Shown: in pieces, positions 19,010-27,701 of the stretch
Position numbering within the stretch: the stretch's first letter is position 1
Layout: the number at the start of each line of letters is the position of its first letter
From: Acidovorax sp. GBBC 1281
Lineage (GTDB): Bacteria; Pseudomonadota; Gammaproteobacteria; Burkholderiales; Burkholderiaceae_C
Reading direction: 5' to 3'
NCBI RefSeq assembly: GCF_028473645.1
Contig: NZ_CP097269.1
Location: 5,355,501-5,419,500 of the forward strand
DNA: 64,000 bases
Program-made: the position numbers and the translations under genes
Notes under the pieces: model-generated
What the model saw: the letters and a program-made list of their open reading frames with translations, nothing else
The model's database searches: none
Told to the model about the DNA's origin: nothing

Positions 19010-20311
19010 ATGTCGAACACCAACGGCACCCGCACCCAGCACGAACTGCCCTCCTACCTCCAGGCCGACGACCTCGGTCCGTGGGGCAACTACCTGCAGC
19101 AGGTGGACCGCGTCACGCCCTACCTGGGCAGCCTCGCGCGCTGGGTGGAAACGCTCAAGCGCCCCAAGCGCATCCTGATCGTGGACGTGCCGATCGAACT
19201 GGACAACGGCACCATCGCCCACTTCGAGGGCTACCGCGTGCAGCACAACCTGAGCCGTGGCCCCGGCAAGGGCGGCGTGCGTTTCCACCAGGACGTCACG
19301 CTGTCCGAGGTGATGGCCCTGTCGGCCTGGATGTCGGTCAAGAACGCGGCCGTGAACGTGCCCTACGGCGGTGCCAAGGGCGGCATCCGCGTCGATCCCA
19401 AGAAGCTGTCGCGCGGCGAACTGGAGCGCCTGACGCGCCGCTACACCAGCGAAATCGGCCTGCTCATCGGCCCCTCCAAGGACATCCCCGCCCCTGACGT
19501 GAACACCAACGGCCAGGTCATGGCCTGGATGATGGACACGTACTCCATGAACACTGGCGCCACCGCCACGGGCGTGGTCACCGGCAAGCCGGTGGACCTG
19601 GGCGGCTCGCTCGGCCGCGTCGAGGCCACCGGCCGCGGCGTGTACACCGTGGGCGTGGAGGCCGCCAAGCTGACGGGCCTGCCGCTGGAAGGCGCGCGCA
19701 TCGCGGTGCAGGGCTTCGGCAACGTGGGCGGCATCGCCGGCAAGCTGTTCGCCGAGGCGGGCGCCAAGGTCGTGGCCGTGCAGGACCACACCGGCACCAT
19801 CTTCCATCAGGGCGGCCTGGACGTGCCTGCCCTGCTGGAGCACGTCAAGAAGACGGGCGGCGTGGGCGGCTTCGGCGGCGCCGAAGCGATGGCCAAGGAA
19901 GACTTCTGGGGTGTGGACTGCGAGATCCTCATCCCTGCCGCGCTGGAAGGCCAGATCACCAAGCACAACGCCGGCCAGATCAAGGCCAAGCTCGTGATCG
20001 AGGGCGCCAACGGCCCCACGACCACCGAGGCCGACGACATCCTGCACGACAAGGGCGTGCTGGTGCTGCCCGACGTGATCGCCAACGCCGGCGGCGTGAC
20101 GGTGAGCTACTTCGAATGGGTGCAGGATTTCTCCAGCTTCTTCTGGAGCGAGGACGAGATCAACGCCCGCCTCGTGCGCATCATGCAGGAGGCCTTCGCC
20201 GGCATCTGGCACGTGGCGCAGGAACACAAGGTGAGCCTGCGCACGGCCACCTTCATCGTGGCGTGCCAGCGCATCCTGCACGCCCGCGAAATGCGCGGTC
20301 TGTACCCCTGA
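19010..20311 (+). CDS. gdhA: Glutamate dehydrogenase (Glu/Leu/Phe/Val family)
   Basis: 433 residues, the usual length for the small hexameric class. The substrate/catalytic loop is [20 protein letters not shown], with the catalytic Asp in [13 protein letters not shown]. The dinucleotide-binding motif is [13 protein letters not shown]. The enzyme interconverts glutamate and 2-oxoglutarate plus ammonia. An AAGGAA ribosome binding site lies 5' of the ATG. The transcription unit ends at the strong terminator at 20374-20406. Confidence 0.93.
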   Translation: MSNTNGTRTQHELPSYLQADDLGPWGNYLQQVDRVTPYLGSLARWVETLKRPKRILIVDVPIELDNGTIAHFEGYRVQHNLSRGPGKGGVRFHQDVTLSEVMALSAWMSVKNAAVNVPYGGAKGGIRVDPKKLSRGELERLTRRYTSEIGLLIGPSKDIPAPDVNTNGQVMAWMMDTYSMNTGATATGVVTGKPVDLGGSLGRVEATGRGVYTVGVEAAKLTGLPLEGARIAVQGFGNVGGIAGKLFAEAGAKVVAVQDHTGTIFHQGGLDVPALLEHVKKTGGVGGFGGAEAMAKEDFWGVDCEILIPAALEGQITKHNAGQIKAKLVIEGANGPTTTEADDILHDKGVLVLPDVIANAGGVTVSYFEWVQDFSSFFWSEDEINARLVRIMQEAFAGIWHVAQEHKVSLRTATFIVACQRILHAREMRGLYP

Positions 20312-20373
20312 CCCGCCCTTGCCCGAGGAGGGTACGCCCGGCCTACCCGGCCGGCGCCCTTCCCTGGAATGGA

Positions 20374-20406
20374 CCGCCAGCGCCCCACCGGGCCTGGCGG
20401 TTTTTT
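20374..20406 (+). terminator. Rho-independent terminator of gdhA
   Basis: CCGCCAG (20374-20380) pairs with CTGGCGG (20394-20400) and is followed directly by six T residues (20401-20406). It starts 63 bp after the gdhA stop and also separates gdhA from the convergent gene ending at 20425. Confidence 0.85.
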
Positions 20407-20424
20407 CATGCCCTCGCGAGCCGG

Positions 20425-21552
20425 TCAGGGCGGCGGGCCGGAGCCCTGCGGCGCATCGCCTGCCGGCCGCGCCGCACCGGCCTCGAACACCCGCAGCGCC
20501 ACGCAAAAGGGCTGCACGCAGGGCGCCCGGCCCGCGTAGGGGCAGCCCGCTGTGTCGCACGCCTCGCCCTGCCCGCTGCGCCCGGCCTCGTCGTCCTCGG
20601 GGCGCCAGCCGCTGGCCTGCAGCGCGGCCATCTGCAGCCAGGGATCGGAGCGCTGCAGGGCCAGCATGTCCCGCCCGTACACCACGGCCGCCGCCTGGGC
20701 GTGCGGCGCCAGGTCCAGGGCCAGCAGGGCGCTGGTGCGGCTGGCCGCCACGCCCTCGCCCGACTGCAGCACCAGCGCGAACAGCCCCGACTGCAGCGCC
20801 TGCGGGCGGCCCGCGAACACGAGCGGCGGCGAGGCTTCGCCGGGCACGGCCGGACCGGCCCCCGCCGGCGCGGGCGACCCGCCTGCCGCGCCCACCGACG
20901 GCTGCTGCTGCAGCAGCCACGCCGCCGGCACCCGCAGCGTGAGGGCGTAGCCGCGCGGGCCATCGGCCGTTTCCACCACACCCTGGCGCGCCAGCCAGGT
21001 CTGCAGGGGCGGCAGATCGTCCGCCGCGCCCTGCGCCAGGGCCGCGGGCCACGGCTGCGCCACGGCGACCTGCTGGGGCCGCCCCGTGGGCGCCGTGAGC
21101 TGCTGCAGCAGCGCGCCGAGCATCTGGCGCAACGGGGCGCCGACGCCGCTGGCGGGCCAGGGCAGGCCCTGCACGGCGGCCGCGCCCGGTGCCGGTGCGG
21201 CGCCGGAACGCCCAGCGGCAGGCGCTGCCGTGGCGGGACCGCCCGGCCCCGGGACGGCCACACGGGCGGCGGATGCCGCGCCCGCCGGACCTGTCGCCGC
21301 GCCCTCCAGGCTCTGGCGGGCCTGCGGAGAAATGCTGACACGGTCGGCCGGCGCGGGCAGGGGCGGGCGCTGCGCTGTAGGGGGCAGGGGCAACGCGCCG
21401 GGCACCGGGGTGCCGCCGTCGGCACCGCCCGCCGCGGGCACCCCCGAGGCATCGACGCCGAGCAGGGTGTTCTGCCGCTGCAGCGCCGCTTCGGCCAGCA
21501 CGCGCGCCACCGGGGCGAGCGGAGCGCGGGGCGGATCGATGGAGGCGGACAT
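20425..21552 (-). CDS. Hypothetical Pro/Ala-rich protein with C-terminal cysteine cluster, FliK-like features
   Basis: 375 residues from MSASIDPPRAPLAPVARV (ATG 21550-21552). Low-complexity Ala/Pro/Gly segments surround RVSISPQARQSLEG, a motif often seen near the start of flagellar hook-length (FliK-like) proteins. The C-terminal third looks folded (GYALTLRVPAAWLLQQQ, SGLFALVLQSGEG). Near the end four cysteines form CDTAGCPYAGRAPC...C, possibly a metal site. No flagellar genes are near. I do not recognise the function; the FliK link is weak. Confidence 0.6.
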   Translation of the reverse strand: MSASIDPPRAPLAPVARVLAEAALQRQNTLLGVDASGVPAAGGADGGTPVPGALPLPPTAQRPPLPAPADRVSISPQARQSLEGAATGPAGAASAARVAVPGPGGPATAAPAAGRSGAAPAPGAAAVQGLPWPASGVGAPLRQMLGALLQQLTAPTGRPQQVAVAQPWPAALAQGAADDLPPLQTWLARQGVVETADGPRGYALTLRVPAAWLLQQQPSVGAAGGSPAPAGAGPAVPGEASPPLVFAGRPQALQSGLFALVLQSGEGVAASRTSALLALDLAPHAQAAAVVYGRDMLALQRSDPWLQMAALQASGWRPEDDEAGRSGQGEACDTAGCPYAGRAPCVQPFCVALRVFEAGAARPAGDAPQGSGPPP

Positions 21553-21763
21553 GGCGTGGAGCAGGGTCAGGCGTGGCGGGCTCGGTCGGCGGTGGGGCGG
21601 TGCGTTCGCGGAACTGTGCACCGATTCTGGCGGTTCGCCAACCCGCCTTCGCCGCACAGGTGGGTATAACGGAACGCATTCCCGCACCGGATCGTGCGCC
21701 CGCCCCCCGCAAGCCACCGCGACGGCCCGGCCCCCTGCCCTTCTCGGCCGCCCCGCTTGACCC

Positions 21764-22312
21764 ATGCCCTCCATGCCCTCCATGCCCCCCGACCTCGACG
21801 CCCTGCATTTGCGCACCCTCACCCCCGACGACGCCGCGCCGTTCGCCGCCCTGCGGCGGCGCGGGCTGCGCGAATGCCCGCAGGCGTTCTCGTCCAGCTA
21901 CGAAGAAGAGGCCGCCACGCCCCTGGCCGACTTCGAACGCCGCCTGCAGCCCCAGCCCGGCCGGGCCGTGCTGGGCGCGTTCGACGGCGGCACGCTCGTC
22001 GCCACGGTGGGCATCCAGCGCGAAGACATGCGCCAGCTCTCGCACAAGGCGTTCCTCTGGGGCATGTACGTGGCGCCCGAAGCGCGGCACCGGTCCGTGG
22101 GGCGGCGCCTGCTGCGCCATGCCCTGGACTACGCCGTCGAGCCGCTGGGCGTGCGCCAGGTCAACCTGGGGGTGACCGCGTCGAACACGGCGGCGGTGGC
22201 GCTGTACCGGGCGCTGGGCTTCGTGGCGTACGGCGTCGAGCGGGAGTACCTCTGCGTCGATGGCCAGTACCACGACGAAATCCTGATGGCGTGCCGACTG
22301 CGCCGCCGCTGA
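21764..22312 (+). CDS. GNAT-family N-acetyltransferase
   Basis: 182 residues. The acetyl-CoA-binding motif A appears as MYVAPEARHRSVGRRLLRHAL (Q/RxxGxG/A-type loop slightly altered), followed by VNLGVTASNTAAVALYRALGF (motif B). The first 10 residues are a repeated Met-Pro-Ser; three in-frame ATGs (21764, 21773, 21782) could be used. Substrate unknown. Confidence 0.83.
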   Translation: MPSMPSMPPDLDALHLRTLTPDDAAPFAALRRRGLRECPQAFSSSYEEEAATPLADFERRLQPQPGRAVLGAFDGGTLVATVGIQREDMRQLSHKAFLWGMYVAPEARHRSVGRRLLRHALDYAVEPLGVRQVNLGVTASNTAAVALYRALGFVAYGVEREYLCVDGQYHDEILMACRLRRR

Positions 22313-22382
22313 CACGGGCGCTGCGCCGGCACACGCCGCGGCGATGCGCCCGGCACCGTGGATTCAGAGTCCGCCTTGCGCG

Positions 22383-23390
22383 TTATGCCGAGCGGGTCGG
22401 CGCCCGGGCGGCGGCTTTCTGGCTTTTCTTCAGCGCCTTCGCGTGCGCCGCGCTGGCCCTTGCCAACTCCTGCGGGCTCAAACCCAGGGCCGGGTTGTCC
22501 GCCAGCATGTCCACCGCCAGATCGATGAAGGCGCGCACCCGCGCCGGCTGGGCCGCACGGCTGCCGTAGTAGACATACAGGCCCAGGTGGTGCGCGACCA
22601 CATCGGTCAGCACCGGCACCAGCCGGCCGCTGCGCACCAGCGGCGCGGCGGTGGTGCCCACCAGCTGCCCGATCGCGTGGCCGCCCAGCACGGCGCGCGC
22701 CTCCAGCTCGATGTCGTTGACGCAGAACGCCGGCGCGATGGCGTGGGCCACGATCTCGTCGCCCACACGAAACTCCCACGGCATGGGCTTGCCCGTGGCG
22801 GGGTGGCGAAAACCGCTGCAGCGGTGCCCGGCCAGGTCTTCGATGCGCAGCGGCACGCCGTGGCACGCCAGGTATTGCGGCGTGGCGCACACCACCAGTT
22901 GCAGCGCCATGAGGCGCCGCGCGACCACCCCGCCCTCGGGCGGGTGGCCGGAGCGAAAACCCACGTCCACCCGGTCCTCCACCCAGTTGCCGATGCGGTC
23001 GTCCAGCTGCACATCGGGCTCCACGTTCGGATAGCGGCGGCAGAACGCGTCCACCACGGGCCAGATGACCTCCAGCATCATCGACCGCGGCGCGGTGATG
23101 CGCAGCGGCCCGGCGATCTCCTCACGCCCGCGCCGCGCGCCGTGCACCGCCCGCTGCAGGGTGGCCAGCCCGGGCTGCGCGGCATCGAGAAACCGGCGGC
23201 CCTCCTCCGTCAGGCTGAGGCTGCGCGTGGTGCGGTGGAACAGCCGCACGCCCAGGTGCGCCTCCAGCTGTGCCAGCGCCAGGCTGGCCGCCTGCGGCGT
23301 GACGCCCTGTGCCGAGGCCGCCTGGCGCAGGCTGCCGAGTTCGGCGGCTTTCGCGAAGGTGGCGATGGCCCGCAGTTCGTTGATGGCCAT
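22383..23390 (-). CDS. LysR-family regulator, paralogue of the one at 5453
   Basis: 335 residues from MAINELRAIATFAKAAELGS; a GGGGGAA ribosome binding site precedes the ATG at 23388-23390. HTH: SLRQAASAQGVTPQAASLAL, closely matching the regulator at 5453 (SIRQAALAQGVSPQAASQAI). The C-terminus carries a Lys/Ala-rich tail (ASAAHAKALKKSQKAAARAP). It is divergent from the SDR gene at 23560, its likely target, with a matching promoter architecture. Confidence 0.88.
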   Translation of the reverse strand: MAINELRAIATFAKAAELGSLRQAASAQGVTPQAASLALAQLEAHLGVRLFHRTTRSLSLTEEGRRFLDAAQPGLATLQRAVHGARRGREEIAGPLRITAPRSMMLEVIWPVVDAFCRRYPNVEPDVQLDDRIGNWVEDRVDVGFRSGHPPEGGVVARRLMALQLVVCATPQYLACHGVPLRIEDLAGHRCSGFRHPATGKPMPWEFRVGDEIVAHAIAPAFCVNDIELEARAVLGGHAIGQLVGTTAAPLVRSGRLVPVLTDVVAHHLGLYVYYGSRAAQPARVRAFIDLAVDMLADNPALGLSPQELARASAAHAKALKKSQKAAARAPTRSA

Positions 23391-23457
23391 GGCATTCCCC
23401 CTTGATTGACCGTCGATTGACAAGTATTGCTTGCGTATGAATCGAGTGATTATGGGC

Positions 23458-23486
23458 TAGTGCGATGGCAATGGCGTGCCTAAAGT
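23458..23486 (+). promoter_or_regulatory. Putative LysR-controlled promoter of the SDR gene
   Basis: TAGTGC (23458-23463), a 17-bp spacer, then TAAAGT (23481-23486), within GGGCTAGTG...GCCTAAAGTCCC. The boxes and spacing are the same as at 6524-6552. A short repeat CAAG-TATTG-CTTG (23421-23433) lies just upstream and may be part of the operator. Confidence 0.5.
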
Positions 23487-23559
23487 CCCACCCACGGCAG
23501 CCGGATCGAACGGACTGCCGGACCGAGCACACCCCCAATAGAAACCCGAGGACCTTTCC

Positions 23560-24462
23560 ATGACCGCCACCGCCTCCATTGCCACTTCCGCTTCCACCTC
23601 CGCTTCGTCGCCTTCCCATCCCCGCGTCTGGCTGATCACCGGCGCCTCGCGCGGCATCGGTGCCCGCATCGCAGAGGCCGCGCTGGCCCGGGGCGATGCC
23701 GTGGTGGCCACCTCGCGCAGCGCGCAGTCCGTCACCCAGCGGCTGGGCACCCACGAAGCACTGCTGGCCGTGTCCCTGGACGTGACCGACGAGGCACAGG
23801 CCCGCCAGGCGGTGGGCGCCGCGCTGGAGCGCTTCGGCCGGATCGACGTGCTGGTCAACAACGCGGGCTACGGCCTGCTGGGCGCGGTGGAAGAGGCCAC
23901 CGCCGACGAGGTGCGGAGCCTCTACGACACCAACGTGTTCGGCCTGCTGAACGTGACCCGCGCCGTGCTGCCCACCCTGCGCGCGCAACGCGCCGGCCAC
24001 GTGATCAACATCTCGTCGCTGGGCGGGGTGCAATCGAGTGCGGGTTTCGGCGTGTATTGCTCGACCAAGTTCGCGGTCGAGGGCCTGACCGAAGCCCTGC
24101 ACGCCGAACTGGCACCGCTGGGCATCCACGCCACGGTGGTGGAGCCGGGCTACTTTCGCACCGAATTCCTCGACACGGCGTCGCTGGCGATCTCGCCCCG
24201 GGTCGTGCAGGACTACGCCGCCAGCGCCGGCGCCGTGCGCGAGGCGGCCCGCCGCATCCACCTGAACCAGCCCGGCGACCCCGTGCGCCTGGCCCAGGCC
24301 ATCCTGCAACTGGTGGACAGCCCCGCGCCGCCCCTGCGACTGCCGCTGGGCACCGACACGCTGCAGGCCATTGCCGACAAGCACGCGTTCGTGCAGGCGG
24401 AAACTTCCCAGTGGCGGGCGCTGGCCGCGTCCACGGACTTCCCGATAAACGCGGCCGCATGA
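23560..24462 (+). CDS. Short-chain dehydrogenase/reductase
   Basis: 300 residues, classical SDR. The cofactor loop is TGASRGIGARIAEAAL, the NNAG motif is LVNNAGYGLLGAVEE, and the catalytic Ser/Tyr/Lys are in NISSLGGVQSSAG and YCSTKFAVEGL. A Ser/Thr-rich N-terminal segment of about 20 residues precedes the fold. NAD(P)-dependent oxidoreductase of unknown substrate. A GC-rich stem (24470-24498, GGCGCGGC/GCCGCGCC) follows the stop but has no T-run. Confidence 0.88.
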   Translation: MTATASIATSASTSASSPSHPRVWLITGASRGIGARIAEAALARGDAVVATSRSAQSVTQRLGTHEALLAVSLDVTDEAQARQAVGAALERFGRIDVLVNNAGYGLLGAVEEATADEVRSLYDTNVFGLLNVTRAVLPTLRAQRAGHVINISSLGGVQSSAGFGVYCSTKFAVEGLTEALHAELAPLGIHATVVEPGYFRTEFLDTASLAISPRVVQDYAASAGAVREAARRIHLNQPGDPVRLAQAILQLVDSPAPPLRLPLGTDTLQAIADKHAFVQAETSQWRALAASTDFPINAAA

Positions 24463-24562
24463 CCCCAGCGGCGCGGCACCCCTCGCGGAAGCCGCGCCAC
24501 CGTCGCGCCGCGCTCTGTTTCGATGCGCAGGCATGCAAGATCGATTCAGTCGAATGCTGCAA

Positions 24563-24613
24563 ATTAAATAGCAACATGCCCCAGTGGAATATGCGCTAGA
24601 GGCCGATTGGAGA
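24563..24613 (+). repeat. Intergenic repeat, copy 2: left border of the AT-rich cassette
   Basis: Reads AATTAAATAGCAACATGCCC, then CAGTGGAATATGCGCTAGAGG and CCGATTGGA. It matches copy 4 at 40933 closely (AATATGCxCTAGAGGCCGATTGGA shared) and lies in the same direction as the copy at 28922 on the other side of the cassette. Confidence 0.75.
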
Positions 24614-24907
24614 CCAAACTCTCTGCCACTCACCGTCCGGCTACAGGTGCGGCACCACGGCTTCCGCCATCGTAGGCCCTGTTTATCGACGCACTATCAT
24701 TTTTTATTAGCCCACTGGATTGGGGGAAGCAATTCATAAAAAATGCAAATAATTATATTAAATAAAATTTATATAGAAAATTATTTCTTCGCAGATAAGT
24801 TATTTTTATTTTGTTGATGTTTCTCATATTACCTTTCCAGACACCTATTTGATGGCAATATTGTTCTGTCGCAATTTCGCGGCGTTTTAAATCTTAAGGA
24901 TCATCAT
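24614..24907. other. Non-coding leader of the AT-rich cassette
   Basis: The first about 70 bp are still GC-rich; from about 24685 composition switches abruptly to very AT-rich, including a stretch of almost only A and T at 24735-24815. I see no open frame of substance on either strand. A promoter for the cassette is expected here but no convincing -35/-10 pair could be fixed. AAGGA at 24896-24900 is the ribosome binding site of the peptide gene. Confidence 0.5.
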
Positions 24908-24985
24908 ATGAAGAAAATTCAAATTGAATCGCCATTGAAATGCCAATCCAATGACGCATATCGAGACCACGCGATCAGAAAATAA
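24908..24985 (+). CDS. 25-residue peptide, candidate precursor (or leader) peptide
   Basis: Short gene beginning MKKIQIESPLKC and ending HAIRK-TAA, too short for usual gene finders. Its support is an ideal ribosome binding site, AAGGA seven bases before the ATG, and its position as first gene of a same-strand cassette with a SagB-type dehydrogenase, a carbamoyltransferase and an exporter. It has a single Cys (12), Ser 8 and 14, one Tyr (18), no hydrophobic core and a basic end. A perfect hairpin follows at 24996-25021. It could be a ribosomally made, modified peptide precursor, or a regulatory leader peptide. No known precursor family is recognised. Confidence 0.5.
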   Translation: MKKIQIESPLKCQSNDAYRDHAIRK

Positions 24986-24995
24986 TTAACTCAGC

Positions 24996-25021
24996 AATGG
25001 GTGAACTTGTGTTCACCCATT
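24996..25021 (+). terminator. Perfect 11-bp hairpin between the peptide gene and the SagB-type gene
   Basis: AATGGGTGAAC (24996-25006), loop TTGT, GTTCACCCATT (25011-25021). The stem is perfect. Only a weak T content follows, so it may act as a partial terminator or mRNA-stabilising element. That would raise peptide expression over the enzymes, an arrangement usual after precursor-peptide genes. It also buries the in-frame GTG at 25001, which argues against that codon as the SagB start. Confidence 0.6.
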
Positions 25022-25045
25022 TCAACAAATTCTCCAATTACAGTT

Positions 25046-26104
25046 ATGAAGTGGCTGCAGCCTTCTCACTTTCTAAAAATAGATGCGGGAAAATTGATTT
25101 TTTGGGACTATGAAAAACATCAACAATTCGAAATAACACCCAAGCATCTTAATCGCTTGCTTGAATTTTCAACGGGGGCCTTTGTCAAAAAAACGCAGGT
25201 TGACGAAGATATTTCCAATGCAGAGGTATTAGTTGATGCCTTTCGGGAGCAAAAATGGTCTTGGGATTGGCTGTCTCATATTTTTCATTATGGCACCCAG
25301 CACCCCCTAGCGCCAGAATCAATGCAGTCGCCCACAAGTTCACACGAATATGCAGCTTCATACTTGGATTTCTGCGCCTCTATTCGTGATGCCATGCCGC
25401 CGGTCGAAATCATCAAAGGAGGCACCCGATTTGCCCTACCGGATTTCGAATTGAAAGAACTGAATAGTGCAAATCTGTGGGAATCTTTGCTCAGCAGGCG
25501 GACCTGCAGGGATTTCGATGGCAAGCCCGTGTCTCTCAGAAAGATTTCAACGTTACTCTACTGCGCCTTTGGTGATATCAAGGTAGACGAAAATATGGAA
25601 AATCTATCTACCTATGGATACAAGCGGACTTCGCCAGCTGCTGGGGGATTGCAATGCACCGAACCCTATCTATGGGCAATCAATATCGAAGGCTTGCCTA
25701 GTGGCATATACCACTACATGTCGAAAAGACACGAATTAGAGTTCATCAAGGCACTTCCAGAGGAACCGATAGGCACTTACTTATGCCATCAAGATTGGGC
25801 TAACGACATGGCTTTCGCCATTGTGATGACCTCACGATTCGACAAGATGTGGTGGAAGTATCCGCACTCCCGAGCCTACCGCCCGATGTTGATGGAAGTG
25901 GGCCACCTCTCCCAAACCCTGAATCTATTGATCACAGCCATGGAATTGAAGCCTTGGCTTACCGGTTATTTTCACGACCGGGAGCTTGCGGAAATTCTGG
26001 AGTGTTCTGCGGATATCGAACATCCAATTTTGGTCGTGGGCGGAGGCACAGGCAGTGGAAACAGTGTGGATAGAATAACCCGTAAGATAACAGGGGGAGT
26101 TTAG
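25046..26104 (+). CDS. SagB-type dehydrogenase (nitroreductase fold, FMN)
   Basis: 352 residues from ATG 25046; a GTG at 25001 would add 15 residues but lies in the hairpin. Typical SagB/ThcOx signatures are present: SLLSRRTCRDFDGKPVSL, then TSPAAGGLQCTEPYLWAINI with GIYHYMSKRHELE, then SRAYRPMLMEVGHLSQTLNL and IEHPILVVGGGTGSG. In characterised clusters SagB-type enzymes oxidise azolines to azoles; related stand-alone enzymes do other flavin oxidations. No YcaO cyclodehydratase is adjacent, so azole chemistry is not assured. AT-rich codon use differs sharply from the flanks. The next gene starts 3 bp after its stop. Confidence 0.82.
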   Translation: MKWLQPSHFLKIDAGKLIFWDYEKHQQFEITPKHLNRLLEFSTGAFVKKTQVDEDISNAEVLVDAFREQKWSWDWLSHIFHYGTQHPLAPESMQSPTSSHEYAASYLDFCASIRDAMPPVEIIKGGTRFALPDFELKELNSANLWESLLSRRTCRDFDGKPVSLRKISTLLYCAFGDIKVDENMENLSTYGYKRTSPAAGGLQCTEPYLWAINIEGLPSGIYHYMSKRHELEFIKALPEEPIGTYLCHQDWANDMAFAIVMTSRFDKMWWKYPHSRAYRPMLMEVGHLSQTLNLLITAMELKPWLTGYFHDRELAEILECSADIEHPILVVGGGTGSGNSVDRITRKITGGV

Positions 26105-26107
26105 TTG

Positions 26108-27700
26108 ATGACATCCATTAAGGATTTATGTATATTAGGCATAAAACCCGGTCATGACGGCACAGCCGCTCTGATTGAAAATGGAGAGCTAATCTATTCC
26201 CTAGAATCGGAAAAAGACAATGGCCGCCGATACAGCGATTTTTCCGGAGACACGCTGTTGAAATTGATGCTCACTGGAGAAAAACAGCCCAATGTGCTGG
26301 CTTATGGCGGTTGGAGCAAAGGCTCAGACCCTGAAGGTTTTTCCATTGAAGCTGGGTATTCGAACACCGATGGTGTCATATCGAAAGCGGTAACGATCTG
26401 GGGCCAACCCGCGACTTATTTCAGCTCTAGTCACGCCCGCTCCCATTTGATGTGCGGCTATGGGCTTTCGCCATGGGAACAGGGGCGGGCATGTTATGTT
26501 CTTCTTTGGGAAGGTTATCTCGGCGCGTGGTACTTCATCGACGAGAACGTGCAAATCAAGAAAATCGGCGATGTCATGACTTATCCGGGGGTACGTTACG
26601 CGTTCCTTTTCGGGCTCGCAGACGCTGAATTCAAATTGAAGCCTGGACTCGTCAGACTCAGCGATGCGGGCAAGCTGATGGCCATCGCAGCTTATGCCCA
26701 GCCCAGCGGGGTAGACCTTGAGGGTCAGGAACTCATCAGTCGAATTCTTTCCACTGGTGATATTAGAAACACGCTAGATAAAGAAAAACTCAAAAATAGC
26801 AAATATTATAATTGCGGCATTACGAGTCAAAAATTTTCCAATGTGGCCCGATTATTATCCGATACTATCTATTCGAAGTTTGAAGAGGCGGCGCGATCTG
26901 CAATAAAACTGTATGGAAAACATCCACTCATCATTTCAGGAGGATGCGGCCTCAACTGTGAATGGAATTCAAAATGGGTAGACAGCCAGTTATTCGAGGA
27001 TTTTTTCATTCCGCCGTGCGTGAATGACAGTGGCTCGGCCATCGGAACGGCGATTGATGCGCAACATTTCCTCAGTGGCCATGCAAAAGTCAAGTGGAAC
27101 GTTTACGCCGGAGAATCTCCCTACGATGACAATCCCGATCTCAGCGGTTGGGACATCTTCGATTACGCTGCGCCTGCATTTGCCAAGTTGCTCGCAAATG
27201 GGGCTGTTCTAGGATGGATGCGCGGTCGCTATGAAATGGGACCTCGCGCACTGGGGGCGCGATCCATACTGGCATCCCCTTCAACCAAAAACATGCTGGC
27301 AAAGCTCAACAAAATCAAAAAGCGGGAAGCCTACCGTCCAATTGCACCAATATGCCTAGCCAACGACATGCAGGAGTATTTCGGCTCCTCCGTCCCCAGC
27401 CCGTACATGCTGCATTTCAGGAATGTCAATTCCGACAAAATTCCAGCCGTCACCCATGTAGACAATTCGGCCAGACCTCAGTCGATCACGCCAGAAAATA
27501 ATGCCGATATATTTGAATTATTAGTGGAATTCAAAAAATACACTGGCCTGGGAGTGCTATGCAACACCTCACTGAATTTTAACGGAGGAGGTTTTTTAAA
27601 CCGACTTAGTGATCTGATTCATTTCGCAAAAGAACATGGCCTGGACGGCTTTGTTTTTGAGAACAGAATTTTTACTCCAAAACCCAAAAATATTCCCTAA
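26108..27700 (+). CDS. NodU/CmcH-family carbamoyltransferase
   Basis: 530 residues; ATG 26108 follows a GGGGGAG ribosome binding site (a TTG at 26105 is also in frame). N-terminal Kae1-like domain: ILGIKPGHDGTAALIENGE, metal-binding His109 and His113 in SSSHARSHLMCG, and Asp307 in CVNDSGSAIGTA. The C-terminal YrdC-like domain has GRYEMGPRALGARSILASP and RPIAPICL, then NTSLNFNGGG. TobZ, CmcH and NovN of this family use carbamoyl phosphate and ATP to O-carbamoylate natural products. The acceptor here is unknown: the peptide product or a small molecule are both possible. The length is typical and all key residues seen are intact. Confidence 0.85.
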   Translation: MTSIKDLCILGIKPGHDGTAALIENGELIYSLESEKDNGRRYSDFSGDTLLKLMLTGEKQPNVLAYGGWSKGSDPEGFSIEAGYSNTDGVISKAVTIWGQPATYFSSSHARSHLMCGYGLSPWEQGRACYVLLWEGYLGAWYFIDENVQIKKIGDVMTYPGVRYAFLFGLADAEFKLKPGLVRLSDAGKLMAIAAYAQPSGVDLEGQELISRILSTGDIRNTLDKEKLKNSKYYNCGITSQKFSNVARLLSDTIYSKFEEAARSAIKLYGKHPLIISGGCGLNCEWNSKWVDSQLFEDFFIPPCVNDSGSAIGTAIDAQHFLSGHAKVKWNVYAGESPYDDNPDLSGWDIFDYAAPAFAKLLANGAVLGWMRGRYEMGPRALGARSILASPSTKNMLAKLNKIKKREAYRPIAPICLANDMQEYFGSSVPSPYMLHFRNVNSDKIPAVTHVDNSARPQSITPENNADIFELLVEFKKYTGLGVLCNTSLNFNGGGFLNRLSDLIHFAKEHGLDGFVFENRIFTPKPKNIP

Positions 27701-27701
27701 C

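Noticed and set aside
18932..22315. Very long minus-strand open frame opposite gdhA and neighbours
   Set aside because: It lies antisense to clear genes (gdhA, GNAT); its translation is low-complexity His/Gly/Arg/Ala, the pattern produced by GC-rich codon shadows. The real gene in this frame region is only 20425-21552 in another register.
24470..24498. GC-rich stem after the SDR gene as a terminator
   Set aside because: The 8-bp stem is good but no T-run follows, so I did not list it as a terminator.
25001..25045. GTG start for the SagB-type gene at 25001
   Set aside because: It lies inside the perfect hairpin and has no ribosome binding site; the extra 15 residues look unlike a folded N-terminus.
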